NCBI GenBank assembly: GCA_041392305.1
Contig: JAWKMJ010000007.1
Location: 62,001 to 126,000, forward strand
DNA from: JAGQYP01 sp041392305
GTDB lineage: Bacteria; Bacteroidota; Bacteroidia; Flavobacteriales_D; Crocinitomicaceae
Reading direction: 5' to 3'
DNA length: 64,000 bases
Part shown: one piece after another, positions 34,726-43,444 of the stretch
How positions within the stretch are numbered: the first letter of the stretch is position 1
Layout of the letters: the number at the start of each line of letters is the position of its first letter
Translations under genes and position numbers: made by a program
The notes under the pieces: generated by a model
The model's database searches: none
Told to the model about the DNA's origin: nothing
The model's input: only the letters and a program-made list of their open reading frames with translations

Positions 34726-35253
34726 TTACACAATTGGGGGTGGCGTGTCAGGTGAAAAATTAGGATTGCGAAGATTAAAAGGTTTACTTATAATCTCTAA
34801 AGTAGCTTGGTTTATTGAAGATAAAAGAATCGAAGCATCTTCTAGATAAAGGGATTTTAAAATTTTGAGATAACTGCGCTTATTTTTATTTCTTTCTTGA
34901 TTACCACCAAGTAAATCTTCTAACGCAGCAGTCAATTGCTGATTCAATACAGTTTCTTCATTATCTGGCCAACAATAAAAGATGATGTGTTCTCCATCAA
35001 ACTCTGCTGAAACGATATCATACATCTGACCTTTATATTCAAATTCTTTTGAATGTTCCCACTCAAGCTCTTTGACAAATTCTTCAAAGCTCAGACGAAT
35101 TTTTACCAACTCTTCTTTATCAATGCCTTGGATGATTTCCTTTTTAACTTGTTTTCGAATTTTATATTTCTGAATAGGAAACCAAACACTCATAAAGATC
35201 AGTGGAAGAAAAAGGGCGAATGCTAGACTACTGCTTAAAAGTATGTTTCTCAT
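34726..35253 (-). CDS. Hypothetical membrane-anchored protein next to the TonB receptor
   Basis: A 175-residue protein with one N-terminal membrane segment (LLSSSLAFALFLPLIFMSVW) and a hydrophilic remainder rich in charged helices, ending in a proline tail (DTPPPIV). No family is recognised. Such small anchored proteins often accompany iron-uptake receptors in Bacteroidota, and this one is 64 bases upstream on the same strand, so co-expression is likely. I use the ATG at 35253; a TTG 18 bases upstream is less likely. Confidence 0.6.
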   Translation of the reverse strand: MRNILLSSSLAFALFLPLIFMSVWFPIQKYKIRKQVKKEIIQGIDKEELVKIRLSFEEFVKELEWEHSKEFEYKGQMYDIVSAEFDGEHIIFYCWPDNEETVLNQQLTAALEDLLGGNQERNKNKRSYLKILKSLYLEDASILLSSINQATLEIISKPFNLRNPNFSPDTPPPIV

Positions 35254-35300
35254 GTCTGTCGAACCTTGCAAAAATAATAGAATTCGAAAGATAATTGAAA

Positions 35301-36047
35301 TTAATTTTTCTGACTCTTCAAAATTTGGAAAGTATACTGAATACCAATTACCAGTGTGTGATGTAATTGAATCAGGTTTGGATTAACTTTAATAAATTGA
35401 AATAGATATCCTAAATTTAAGCTGCTCTGTTTGGAAAAGCTCCAACCGAAACCGGCATACACCCAATTGCGATCGTAGGTCATATTTTGAAACTTGGAAT
35501 TCATCCGGATCATAATTTCGTCAAAGGTTTTGAAAAAGAATTGTTTTGCGAAAGGGACTTTCAGTATAATTCGGTATCGGATGCGATTACTGAAATTAAC
35601 GCCATCTCTTGTAAATTGATGCAACGAATCTTCATCGAAATGTTCCGTGAATCTTTGTTCAAAACGAATTCTATGTTTGAATTGAACACGCTCAATTTTA
35701 TGTTGGATAAGGATTTGTTCCCAAATATTGTTTTCTTGAATAGGGAAGGGTTTCATGTTCTCAGAAAAAGGATATGTTCTTATGTAGGAATAGCCTAAAC
35801 TAAAATTGAGCTGCTCGCTAAGCTGATATCTTACTGAAGGTCGGACAATAAATTGTTCCCAATGCTTTAGGAAGTGAGTTCTTCTTATATGTATTTCATT
35901 CGAGACTGACCAGTGCATTCCAATCTTCATTCTAATGTTAGATGCCAACCAGAAATCAGCATAATTCTGTCTTTCTTGACTTATCCCAACAGCAAAAGTC
36001 AAGAGAAAACCTCCAACACACATCCATCTGCCAATACGAAAGGGCAT
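35301..36047 (-). CDS. DUF2490 outer-membrane beta-barrel protein
   Basis: A 248-residue protein with a signal peptide (VGGFLLTFAVGISQ) and a barrel body: FWLASNIRMKIGMHWSVSNE, the DUF2490 hallmark RPSVRYQLSEQLNFSLGYSY, then KHRIRFEQRF and GFGWSFSKQSSLNLGYLFQF. DUF2490 proteins are predicted small outer-membrane barrels of unknown function, common in Bacteroidota. It is the first of three same-strand genes that end with the TonB receptor. Confidence 0.85.
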   Translation of the reverse strand: MPFRIGRWMCVGGFLLTFAVGISQERQNYADFWLASNIRMKIGMHWSVSNEIHIRRTHFLKHWEQFIVRPSVRYQLSEQLNFSLGYSYIRTYPFSENMKPFPIQENNIWEQILIQHKIERVQFKHRIRFEQRFTEHFDEDSLHQFTRDGVNFSNRIRYRIILKVPFAKQFFFKTFDEIMIRMNSKFQNMTYDRNWVYAGFGWSFSKQSSLNLGYLFQFIKVNPNLIQLHHTLVIGIQYTFQILKSQKN

Positions 36048-36297
36048 ACCTTTGATCTTTGATTTTCTTTGGTAACAAAATTAGCCTTGATGAAATTGAA
36101 AAAAGGTGATTAAAAGCACAGAGCTATAATTTTCTGACAATTTTTCAGATTCCCTATACTTGAAATGAAATTTCGTCAGCAGTTTTAAAATTCCTTAACA
36201 TGTTGAATGTCAAATTGTCCGAGCCTTTCAATTGGCATTTGTTTTGAATATCACTTTTTAGAATTTTAAAGCAAAAGTTGAATTAAAAATAGAAGTT

Positions 36298-36735
36298 ATG
36301 ACAATCATTAAAAGAAATCAAAGCTTGTTTCCATCTATGTTCAATAATTTTTTTGAAAATGAATGGAGAAATGGAACTGGACTTTCTACCAGTTTTGCCA
36401 ATCAACCCTCTGTTAATATTAAAGAAACTGAGGAGAACTTTCTAATAGAAATGGCCACTCCTGGTATCAAAAAAGAGGAAATCAATATTCAAATTGAAAA
36501 TGGAGTTTTAATTGTTTCCGCAATGACTAAAGGAGAGCATGTGGATACCGATAAGGAAGAAAGGTATACGAGAAGAGAATTTTATAGTACTTCCTTCAGA
36601 CAAACCTTTACACTTTCGGAAGGTATTGATGAGAAGCAAATTGGGGCAAAATATGAGGACGGGGTTCTAAACATTGTTTTACCAAAGGCAGATGTAGCAA
36701 AACCGAAACCTGTTCAACAAATCAAAATAGCTTAA
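36298..36735 (+). CDS. Hsp20/alpha-crystallin small heat-shock protein
   Basis: A 145-residue cytosolic holdase chaperone. The short N-terminus (NQSLFPSMFNNFFENEW) is followed by the alpha-crystallin domain (about 38-135): PSVNIKETEENFLIEMATPG, REFYSTSFRQTFTLSEGID and the conserved YEDGVLNIVLPKA, then a short tail ending QQIKIA, whose I-x-I-like motif caps neighbouring subunits in oligomers. Length and motifs are typical. A long AT-rich upstream region (36048-36297) separates it from the divergent DUF2490 gene, and a terminator follows at 36785. Confidence 0.93.
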   Translation: MTIIKRNQSLFPSMFNNFFENEWRNGTGLSTSFANQPSVNIKETEENFLIEMATPGIKKEEINIQIENGVLIVSAMTKGEHVDTDKEERYTRREFYSTSFRQTFTLSEGIDEKQIGAKYEDGVLNIVLPKADVAKPKPVQQIKIA

Positions 36736-36784
36736 AGCAGTAAGTAGTAAATCAGTTTATAATCTGATGTTTTAGTTGTAAATA

Positions 36785-36807
36785 AGGGCTTCGAAGGAGG
36801 CCCTTTT
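36785..36807 (+). terminator. Terminator between hsp20 and the LytTR gene
   Basis: AGGGCTTCGAAGGAGGCCCT forms a hairpin followed by six T. It ends the hsp20 transcript and abuts the convergent LytTR regulator stop codon. Confidence 0.75.
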
Positions 36808-37563
36808 TTATGAGATCTTTAATTCTTTTAGCATACGTTCAAATTCTTGCTTTTTTTCTCTTGAAACGGACACGAGATGTTGACCATCCATAAGGATTGT
36901 GCCTTCTCCTTTCAAATATTTTTGAACGAAATTTAAATTGATAATATGGGATCTGTGCGTTCTAAAAAATAAAGGACGTCCAACGAGTAAATCTTCAAAA
37001 AATTTCAACTTCTTACTTACCAAAATTTTAGAGCCATTTTCCAAATGAACATGGGTGTAGGCACCATCAGCCTGAAAGACTACAATGTCTTTCAATTCAA
37101 GAAAAACTAGTCCGTCATTCATAGGTAAGGCAATTCGTTTAATCTCTGCGCTATTGAGATTTTCTTGCATTAGATGCAGTCGTTGGTCCGCATTTTTCAG
37201 GTTGCGTTTCTCTTTGAATTTTTCTACTGCCTGGACGAGTTGGTCAATATCAATAGGTTTCAGAATATAGTCAATAGCTGAAACTTCAAAAGCCTTGATC
37301 GCGTGCTCACTGTATGCCGTTACAAATATGATTTCAAAGTCCACTTTCTCAAAGAATTTAAGCAGCTCAAATCCATTATAAAATGGCATTTCAACATCAA
37401 GAAAGACCAATTCCGGTTTGTATTGATTAATTGCGATAACTCCATCAGGAACATTTGCAGAGGTCGCAATAATCTCAACCTCAGCGCAGTAAGCTGATAA
37501 TAGTGAGGAAAGCGTGTTTCTCGCTTTTTCCTCATCATCGATCAAAAGTGCTTTAATTTTCAT
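36808..37563 (-). CDS. LytTR-family response regulator
   Basis: A 251-residue response regulator. The receiver domain (about 1-120) has the acidic pocket DD at 9-10, the phosphorylation site D56 (PELVFLDVEMP) and the Lys in YILKPID. The C-terminal LytTR DNA-binding domain (about 150-250) has IVVFQADGAYTHVHLENGS and RTHRSHIINLNFVQKYL. It pairs with the histidine kinase immediately upstream on the same strand (103-base gap), a standard LytS/AlgR-type two-component pair. Its targets cannot be told from the window. Confidence 0.94.
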   Translation of the reverse strand: MKIKALLIDDEEKARNTLSSLLSAYCAEVEIIATSANVPDGVIAINQYKPELVFLDVEMPFYNGFELLKFFEKVDFEIIFVTAYSEHAIKAFEVSAIDYILKPIDIDQLVQAVEKFKEKRNLKNADQRLHLMQENLNSAEIKRIALPMNDGLVFLELKDIVVFQADGAYTHVHLENGSKILVSKKLKFFEDLLVGRPLFFRTHRSHIINLNFVQKYLKGEGTILMDGQHLVSVSREKKQEFERMLKELKIS

Positions 37564-37666
37564 GTGTTATTTAGAGTCCTTTTTAGACTCAATTTCAAAT
37601 TTAAATAAGGAATGAGAACATCGCCTTTCGATTTTCACAAATTGACCTTTTGAATTCACTGGTGGA

Positions 37667-40546
37667 TTAAGATATTGGAAATTTAAGAAGAATCTTTGTC
37701 CCACACGGTTGATTGGACTCAAAAAGATCTAGAATTTCCATTTCATAAGGTTGCCCATAAAAGTCTTGCATCAATCGCATTCTCTCTCCTGTAGCCTGGG
37801 TAGAGAAGGATTGATGTGTCTTTTGTTGTCGTTCATTGATTTCCTGAGATTTCAGTCTGCCGATTCCATTGTCTTCTATTTCACAAATGATTTTATTTTC
37901 AGCAAGTTTGAATGAAATAGTCAGATTTTTCTCACCAATCTTGTGAAGTAATCCATGCTTAATGGCATTTTCAATGAATGGCTGGATGATCATTGGAGGA
38001 ACTTGAGCTCGATCATCAATTAATTGAGGTTGGCATGATACATTAAACTGGAATTCATCTCCAAATCTGAGTTTTTCAAGTTCTAAATACAATTGAAGCA
38101 TTTTAATCTCTTCTTCTATTTCAACGGTTTGTTTTTCTGAATTACTCAAGATCATGCGCATTAATGCGGAATATTTACTCAAATAGTAATTCGTACTCTT
38201 AAAATCTTGCCTCAAAATGAGATCTTGAAGAGAATTTAAAGTATTAAATAAGAAGTGTGGATTCATCTGGGCTTTCAAAGCCGTGAGTTGGGCTCGAATA
38301 TATTGCTGTTTCAACAAAGATTTCTTTCGAATAGTGCGAATCTGCCATCTAAACAAGATGTACATCGTTATTAGAATTGTAATTAGTAAAAAAAGATAAA
38401 ACCACCATTTCTGATAAATAGGACTGCTTACAAATATCTTTTTAGAAATCTTTTTGCTCTCAACACCATCTTCATTTATAGCAGTAATTTCGAGATGGTA
38501 TTTACCGGGAGGTAAAGAAGTAAAACTGATTTCTTGCTGCTCTGCATCTACAAATTGCCAGGAATCAGATAATCCCTTTAATCTGTATTTGTACTGATAA
38601 TTTCCTCGACTACGGAATGAAACACTTGAAAGTTTTAATACGATCTGGTAATCGTTGTATTGAAGATCCAGATCTGTTTCCGGATCGAAAGATTGTCCGT
38701 TTACAATAATTTCTTTAATCCGAAGACTAGGGGCAATAGAATTCTTTACTTTCAGGTTTTTAGGGAAGCTAATGAGCCCATTATTTGTCGCAAGGAAAAC
38801 GCGATCGTTTAGAATAACAGAACCGTTTATTTCTTTCTGAATCATTCCATCATATTGATTCAAAGTCACAGATATTCCTGTTTGGATGTCCACATAAGTA
38901 ATACCTATACCCGATACAAAAACTACTTCTCGATTCTGAATAAAGAAATTTCGAATGTCTTGCAACCTCAAATCGCGAACATTACCAAGCCAATGCTCAT
39001 AAATTCTCCCGTTTTGAATGAATAGTGAACCAGATGAAGTAGCAAATACAAGTTGATTTTGATAATTTCCAATCGCTACAATGGACCCAGAAATTTCTTT
39101 CGATTCCACTCTGGATAATTTATTTTTGGCATATTGATGCAATCCATCAGGAAATAAAACAAATAAAACACCATCTGCATAAACAATCTGCCTTCCACCT
39201 TTATTTCTAATGGTATGATGCCTCCATTGTTTTCCAGTTTTCACTATAAATCCAGTTCGATCACTACTCGTATAAAACAAGGTGTCACCAACTTTAATAA
39301 AATCTCTTGTATTCATCAATTTAGGTAGTTCCTCCCAAATTTTCCCGTTTTTTAAGATATGAAAAGGTCCTCTTGCAACATAAAATAGTTCATTTTCCAA
39401 TAGTATTTTGCGTGTGGCACGGACCAATTTTTCATTTACTGAAAGCGCTTTGATTTCCAAAGATTTTCGATCTGAACTAAAAATTCTTCCGGAATAATTA
39501 CCCATATAAAGTTCTTTGGAGTTCACTGAAATGATTGCGGTAAGATTAGGGTCTTTGATTAAAGTGTTTCCTTCCAATTCATTTATAATTTCTAATGAGG
39601 GAATGATATGTATACCGTTTTGTAAAGAGGTACACCAAAGCATGGTTTCCCGATCTTGAAGTACAGAAGAAATTTTATTACCACTAAAAAGGGGAGGGCG
39701 TTGGTTGATTCCTTCTTGACTACCGCGATAGAGTCCATTATCTGTTGAACAAAATATGTTTTCACCAAATTGCTGAAAGTTAAGAATCCTGGCATTTTTA
39801 AAACTTAGCCAGTCAAAAAGTAAATCTAGACTATCGGATTGAAATTGTAGAATACGGTATTTTTTTTCTCCTGAATCCCCATTTTCAATAGATAAAAACA
39901 ACTTATCTGGAGACTCAAAAAATTGATACCGGTAAATAGCATTGGAACCTTCTTTAATTTTGGAGTTTCTTCCTGAGATGGGATCTACCAGAACGACTGT
40001 GCCTTTGTAGTCAACAAGAGCAATTTTTCCGTTTGGAGACATCCCAATTGATGCAAATCGATCTGACTGCATGTCGAATTCTGAAAGTTGAAATGTCCGA
40101 AGCCTCTCTAGTCTTGGATTGATTTGAATTAAAACGGTATCCGCCAGAACCCAAGTGTTTCCTTGTGTGTCAACTGTGTAATCAGGGAAATTACTTACGA
40201 GTTCGGAGGCATCAAAAACAAGCTCTAAATGATCTGAAAATGAGGAGGCACGAAAGATTTGGCCTAGAAAATTTTGACAATAGATCTGATTGCGATTGAA
40301 TATTTTTAGGTTCGAAATACTACTTCTTGGAAATTCGTATGGAGTAATTCCTGTAAATTGAAACCCATCATATCTGTACAATCCAGCATCACAACCAATC
40401 CACAGGTAACCAAATCCGTCTTGTTTTATTTGATATACTTCACGCGAAGGAAGTCCATTTTCCTGATCCAAATGATAGGAGTAGGGTTGCTGACCTAATA
40501 AAAAGGAAGCATAAATACTGACAGCTGTGAACAATAGGATACGCAT
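37667..40546 (-). CDS. Beta-propeller (Reg_prop/Y_Y_Y) sensor histidine kinase
   Basis: A 959-residue membrane kinase. Signal peptide (MRILLFTAVSIYASFLLG), a periplasmic two-bladed propeller region (first blade: GLPSREVYQIKQDGFGYLW), then the Y_Y_Y domain near 620-690 (YKYRLKGLSDSWQF). One membrane segment follows (WWFYLFLLITILITMYILF). The cytoplasmic His_kinase domain has the H-box LKAQMNPHFLFNTLNSLQ, the N-box PFIENAIKHGLL and the G-box EDNGIGR. There is no hybrid receiver or AraC domain; the partner is the LytTR regulator downstream. I start at the ATG at 40546, which gives a proper signal peptide; a longer frame starts at 40603. Confidence 0.93.
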   Translation of the reverse strand: MRILLFTAVSIYASFLLGQQPYSYHLDQENGLPSREVYQIKQDGFGYLWIGCDAGLYRYDGFQFTGITPYEFPRSSISNLKIFNRNQIYCQNFLGQIFRASSFSDHLELVFDASELVSNFPDYTVDTQGNTWVLADTVLIQINPRLERLRTFQLSEFDMQSDRFASIGMSPNGKIALVDYKGTVVLVDPISGRNSKIKEGSNAIYRYQFFESPDKLFLSIENGDSGEKKYRILQFQSDSLDLLFDWLSFKNARILNFQQFGENIFCSTDNGLYRGSQEGINQRPPLFSGNKISSVLQDRETMLWCTSLQNGIHIIPSLEIINELEGNTLIKDPNLTAIISVNSKELYMGNYSGRIFSSDRKSLEIKALSVNEKLVRATRKILLENELFYVARGPFHILKNGKIWEELPKLMNTRDFIKVGDTLFYTSSDRTGFIVKTGKQWRHHTIRNKGGRQIVYADGVLFVLFPDGLHQYAKNKLSRVESKEISGSIVAIGNYQNQLVFATSSGSLFIQNGRIYEHWLGNVRDLRLQDIRNFFIQNREVVFVSGIGITYVDIQTGISVTLNQYDGMIQKEINGSVILNDRVFLATNNGLISFPKNLKVKNSIAPSLRIKEIIVNGQSFDPETDLDLQYNDYQIVLKLSSVSFRSRGNYQYKYRLKGLSDSWQFVDAEQQEISFTSLPPGKYHLEITAINEDGVESKKISKKIFVSSPIYQKWWFYLFLLITILITMYILFRWQIRTIRKKSLLKQQYIRAQLTALKAQMNPHFLFNTLNSLQDLILRQDFKSTNYYLSKYSALMRMILSNSEKQTVEIEEEIKMLQLYLELEKLRFGDEFQFNVSCQPQLIDDRAQVPPMIIQPFIENAIKHGLLHKIGEKNLTISFKLAENKIICEIEDNGIGRLKSQEINERQQKTHQSFSTQATGERMRLMQDFYGQPYEMEILDLFESNQPCGTKILLKFPIS

Positions 40547-40693
40547 CAACCAAAAATAAGGGGAATTTTGCAGCAAATCACAGCAATTCCTGAATAATAT
40601 CAACTTAATTACTTGTTCGTATTCAACGATATATTCCCTAAAGAGTTGAAACTAATTTCTTGATTTTAATTATCTTGCCGCAAATTTTTACAA

Positions 40694-43123
40694 GTGGGCT
40701 TTTTCAAGAAATTTAATGATACCAAAATTAATTTTAAGCTAACCTTAGCCTTCTTTATCATTGCTTTTTTATCCATTCTGATTATTGGTTATCTCGCCTA
40801 TGTGCAAGGTAAATCTTCGCTACGGGAGGAGTCATTTAACCGTCTCACTGCAGTTAGAGAAATGAAAGCGACCCAGATCGAGGATTATTTCTCAGATATT
40901 CGAAATCAGATTATTACGTTTTCAGAGGACTTAACCATTGTTGATGCTATGGTGGATTTTAAAAGAGGCTTCGACACAATTGTCGCTGAATTACATTTGT
41001 CCGCTGTTCAACTACAAGCAGCTGAAAACAGATTAAGAAAATACTACGAATATGAATTTCTGCCACGTCTAAATGTCGATACCAAAATTTCAGAAGATTA
41101 TCGGAATCACTGGCCTACAACCAAGGAGTCAATCATTTTGCAAGATGAATATATCTCTGGAAATGAATACCCATTGGGCCATAAACATTTTCTCAATTAT
41201 GCTAAGGATGGAAGTTTATACAGTCGTGCTCACATCGAGTATCATCCACTGATCCGCTCTTACCTTGAGAAATTTGAATATTATGATATCTTTCTTGTGG
41301 ATAATGAAACAGGAAGAATCGTTTACTCCGTTTACAAAGAAGTTGATTTCGCTACTTCTTTGATTGATGGACCGTATAAAAATTCCAACATTGCCAAAGC
41401 CTTTAATGCTTCGCGAAAAGCAACGAATAAGGACTTTGTTAAATTAGTCGATTTTGAATCCTACCTGCCTTCCTATGCTGAGCCGGCTTCATTTATTGCT
41501 ACCCCAATATTTAATGAAGGTAGAAACATTGGAACATTGATTTTCCAAATGCCGATTAAAAAGATCAATGAGATCATGACAAACCGCCACGAATGGGCCG
41601 AGGTAGGATTAGGGAAATCAGGAGAAACTTATATTGTAGCTTCAGACTATACTTTAAGAAATCAATCCAGATTTTTTATTGAAGACAGCAAGAATTATTT
41701 CAGAATGATTGCATCAATTGGTACGCCAGAAGAGACCATTAAAAAGATCAAAACCTTTGAGAGTACCGTCGGATTGCAGAAAGTTGAAACCAAAGGAACA
41801 GTTGCTGCACTGAACGGGAAAACAGATACAGAAATTTTTCAGGACTATAGAGGAGTAGACGTTCTATCATCCTACAAGCCTCTGAAAATAAAAGACATGC
41901 ATTGGGTAATTATGTCGGAAATCGATAAGGATGAAGCTTTTTCTCATGTTTACGATTTAAGAGACAATATCATTATCACTTTTATAGGTTTGTTAATCTC
42001 CATCGTGATCGCATCCTTCTTTATTTCAAAGAAGATCACTAAACCGATTAAAGAATTAACAAAAAGGGCAGAAGAACTTGCCACAGGTAATTTGGATGTG
42101 AAAATTGATCCAAGAGGTGGAGATGAAATAGGAATTCTTTCTAAAAGCTTTATCCACATGCAAAATTCTTTATCTGACATGATTCATAATCTCGAAGACA
42201 AAGTCGAAGCAAGAACTCGATTGTTGAAAAGACAAAAAGAAATGATCGAGGAGAAGAATAAAGAAATGGTGGATTCTATTAATTATGCTCTAAGACTACA
42301 AAATGCTATTTTACCCACCAAAGCAAGAGTAAAAGATAGTTTCCCAAAGAGTTTTGTGCTCTACAAACCCAAAGATATCATTTCAGGAGATTTTTACTGG
42401 ATGAATGAATTTGATGACCAAACTTTAATCGCCGCAGTAGATTGCACGGGTCATGGAGTCCCTGGAGCTATGGTAAGTGTAGTAGGAGCCAATGGGTTAA
42501 ATAGATGTGTTAAGGAATTTGGTCTGAAAGAACCTGGTGAAATACTGGATAAATTATCTGAGTTGGTACAAGAAACCTTCGAATCGGGTGAAGATAAGGT
42601 GAAAGACGGAATGGATGGAGCGTTGATCAGTATTGAGCAAAAGCAAACGAGCAACAGTAAAAATCAAAATCTTGCTCAATCCTCTTGCTCAATCCTAAAA
42701 TATGCTGGTGCGCATAACCCATTGTGGATTGTACGAAAAAAATCAGAGGTTGACCTTAGTCAGGATGCTCCAGCTATTCCTGAAGAGAGAATTAGTTTGA
42801 CGGAAGGTGTGGATCACAATTTATTTGAAATTAAAGCCGACAAGCAACCCATTGGGAATTTTGAAGATGCAAAAGCTTTTATAACTAATAGAATAGAATT
42901 AAAAGCCGGAGATACCGTGTATTTGTTTTCTGATGGATACGCAGATCAGTTTGGCGGTCCAAGAGGGAAGAAGTTCAAATACAAATCGATGAAGGAACTT
43001 ATTCTGAAAATCCAAGACCTCTCGATGGAAGAACAAATGCTCACCTTGGACAAAGTCTTCGAAGAATGGAGAGGAAACCTAGAGCAATTGGATGATGTGT
43101 GTGTTATTGGAATTCGAGTTTAG
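40694..43123 (+). CDS. Membrane sensor with HAMP domain and SpoIIE (PP2C-type) phosphatase
   Basis: An 809-residue protein starting at GTG. One membrane segment (about 16-37), a long periplasmic sensor domain (about 38-420, Cache-like, with TYIVASDYTLRNQSRFF), a second segment (about 428-449) and a HAMP domain (ITKPIKELTKRAEELATGNL). A coiled coil follows, then a SpoIIE phosphatase (about 555-808) with GDFYWMNEFDD, DCTGHGVPGAMVS and SDGYADQFGG metal-binding motifs and the ending DDVCVIGIRV. Such proteins control partner-switching or sigma-factor pathways. An insert of about 20 residues (KQTSNSKNQNLAQSSCS) in the phosphatase is repeat-derived. The 3' end is duplicated downstream. Confidence 0.9.
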   Translation: MGFFKKFNDTKINFKLTLAFFIIAFLSILIIGYLAYVQGKSSLREESFNRLTAVREMKATQIEDYFSDIRNQIITFSEDLTIVDAMVDFKRGFDTIVAELHLSAVQLQAAENRLRKYYEYEFLPRLNVDTKISEDYRNHWPTTKESIILQDEYISGNEYPLGHKHFLNYAKDGSLYSRAHIEYHPLIRSYLEKFEYYDIFLVDNETGRIVYSVYKEVDFATSLIDGPYKNSNIAKAFNASRKATNKDFVKLVDFESYLPSYAEPASFIATPIFNEGRNIGTLIFQMPIKKINEIMTNRHEWAEVGLGKSGETYIVASDYTLRNQSRFFIEDSKNYFRMIASIGTPEETIKKIKTFESTVGLQKVETKGTVAALNGKTDTEIFQDYRGVDVLSSYKPLKIKDMHWVIMSEIDKDEAFSHVYDLRDNIIITFIGLLISIVIASFFISKKITKPIKELTKRAEELATGNLDVKIDPRGGDEIGILSKSFIHMQNSLSDMIHNLEDKVEARTRLLKRQKEMIEEKNKEMVDSINYALRLQNAILPTKARVKDSFPKSFVLYKPKDIISGDFYWMNEFDDQTLIAAVDCTGHGVPGAMVSVVGANGLNRCVKEFGLKEPGEILDKLSELVQETFESGEDKVKDGMDGALISIEQKQTSNSKNQNLAQSSCSILKYAGAHNPLWIVRKKSEVDLSQDAPAIPEERISLTEGVDHNLFEIKADKQPIGNFEDAKAFITNRIELKAGDTVYLFSDGYADQFGGPRGKKFKYKSMKELILKIQDLSMEEQMLTLDKVFEEWRGNLEQLDDVCVIGIRV
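42635..42696. repeat. GAGCAAG-family repeat inside the phosphatase coding region
   Basis: GAGCAAAAGCAAACGAGCAAC is followed by CTTGCTCAATCCTCTTGCTCAATCC, the same words as the intergenic blocks at 5405-5490 and elsewhere, in both orientations so the two halves can pair. The frame stays open and encodes an extra loop between ISIEQ and LKYAGAHNPLW. Confidence 0.8.
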
Positions 43124-43314
43124 GCAATTTCAAGATCACTTGTAAATTTTAATTCCAATATTTATCGCTGGAAGCATCATGCTGACATTTATCGTCATGG
43201 ATGATGTATGTGTTATTGGAATTCGAGTTTAGGCAATTTCAAGATCACTTGTAAATTTTAATTCCAATATTTATCGTCATGGATGATGTTTGCGTTATCG
43301 GAATAAGGGTTTAG
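43091..43314 (+). repeat. Triplicated 3' end of the SpoIIE gene
   Basis: Copy 1 is the gene end (43091-43167), copy 2 (43200-43276) repeats the same 77 bases with one difference, and copy 3 (43282-43314) repeats only the coding tail. All three encode DDVCVIGIRV-stop, but copy 3 uses different codons (GGA ATA AGG GTT versus GGA ATT CGA GTT). Copies 2 and 3 are gene-tail remnants, not functional genes. The rest of the gap to 43444 shows nothing recognisable. Confidence 0.9.
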
Positions 43315-43444
43315 ATCAATAAAAATGATACGCAAAGTTTGTCCTGAGTCAATTGGATTAAAGTGAAATTAATTCATAACGAAATTTGAACTTATAGCTT
43401 TATCGGAATCTGATCGTGCAATTGGAATTCTAACACCATCAAAA

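Noticed and set aside
36233..36250. Possible sigma-54 promoter before hsp20 (TGGCAT-N5-TTGAA)
   Set aside because: The -12 element lacks the GC doublet, the distance to the ATG is unremarkable, and no sigma-54 activator gene is near.
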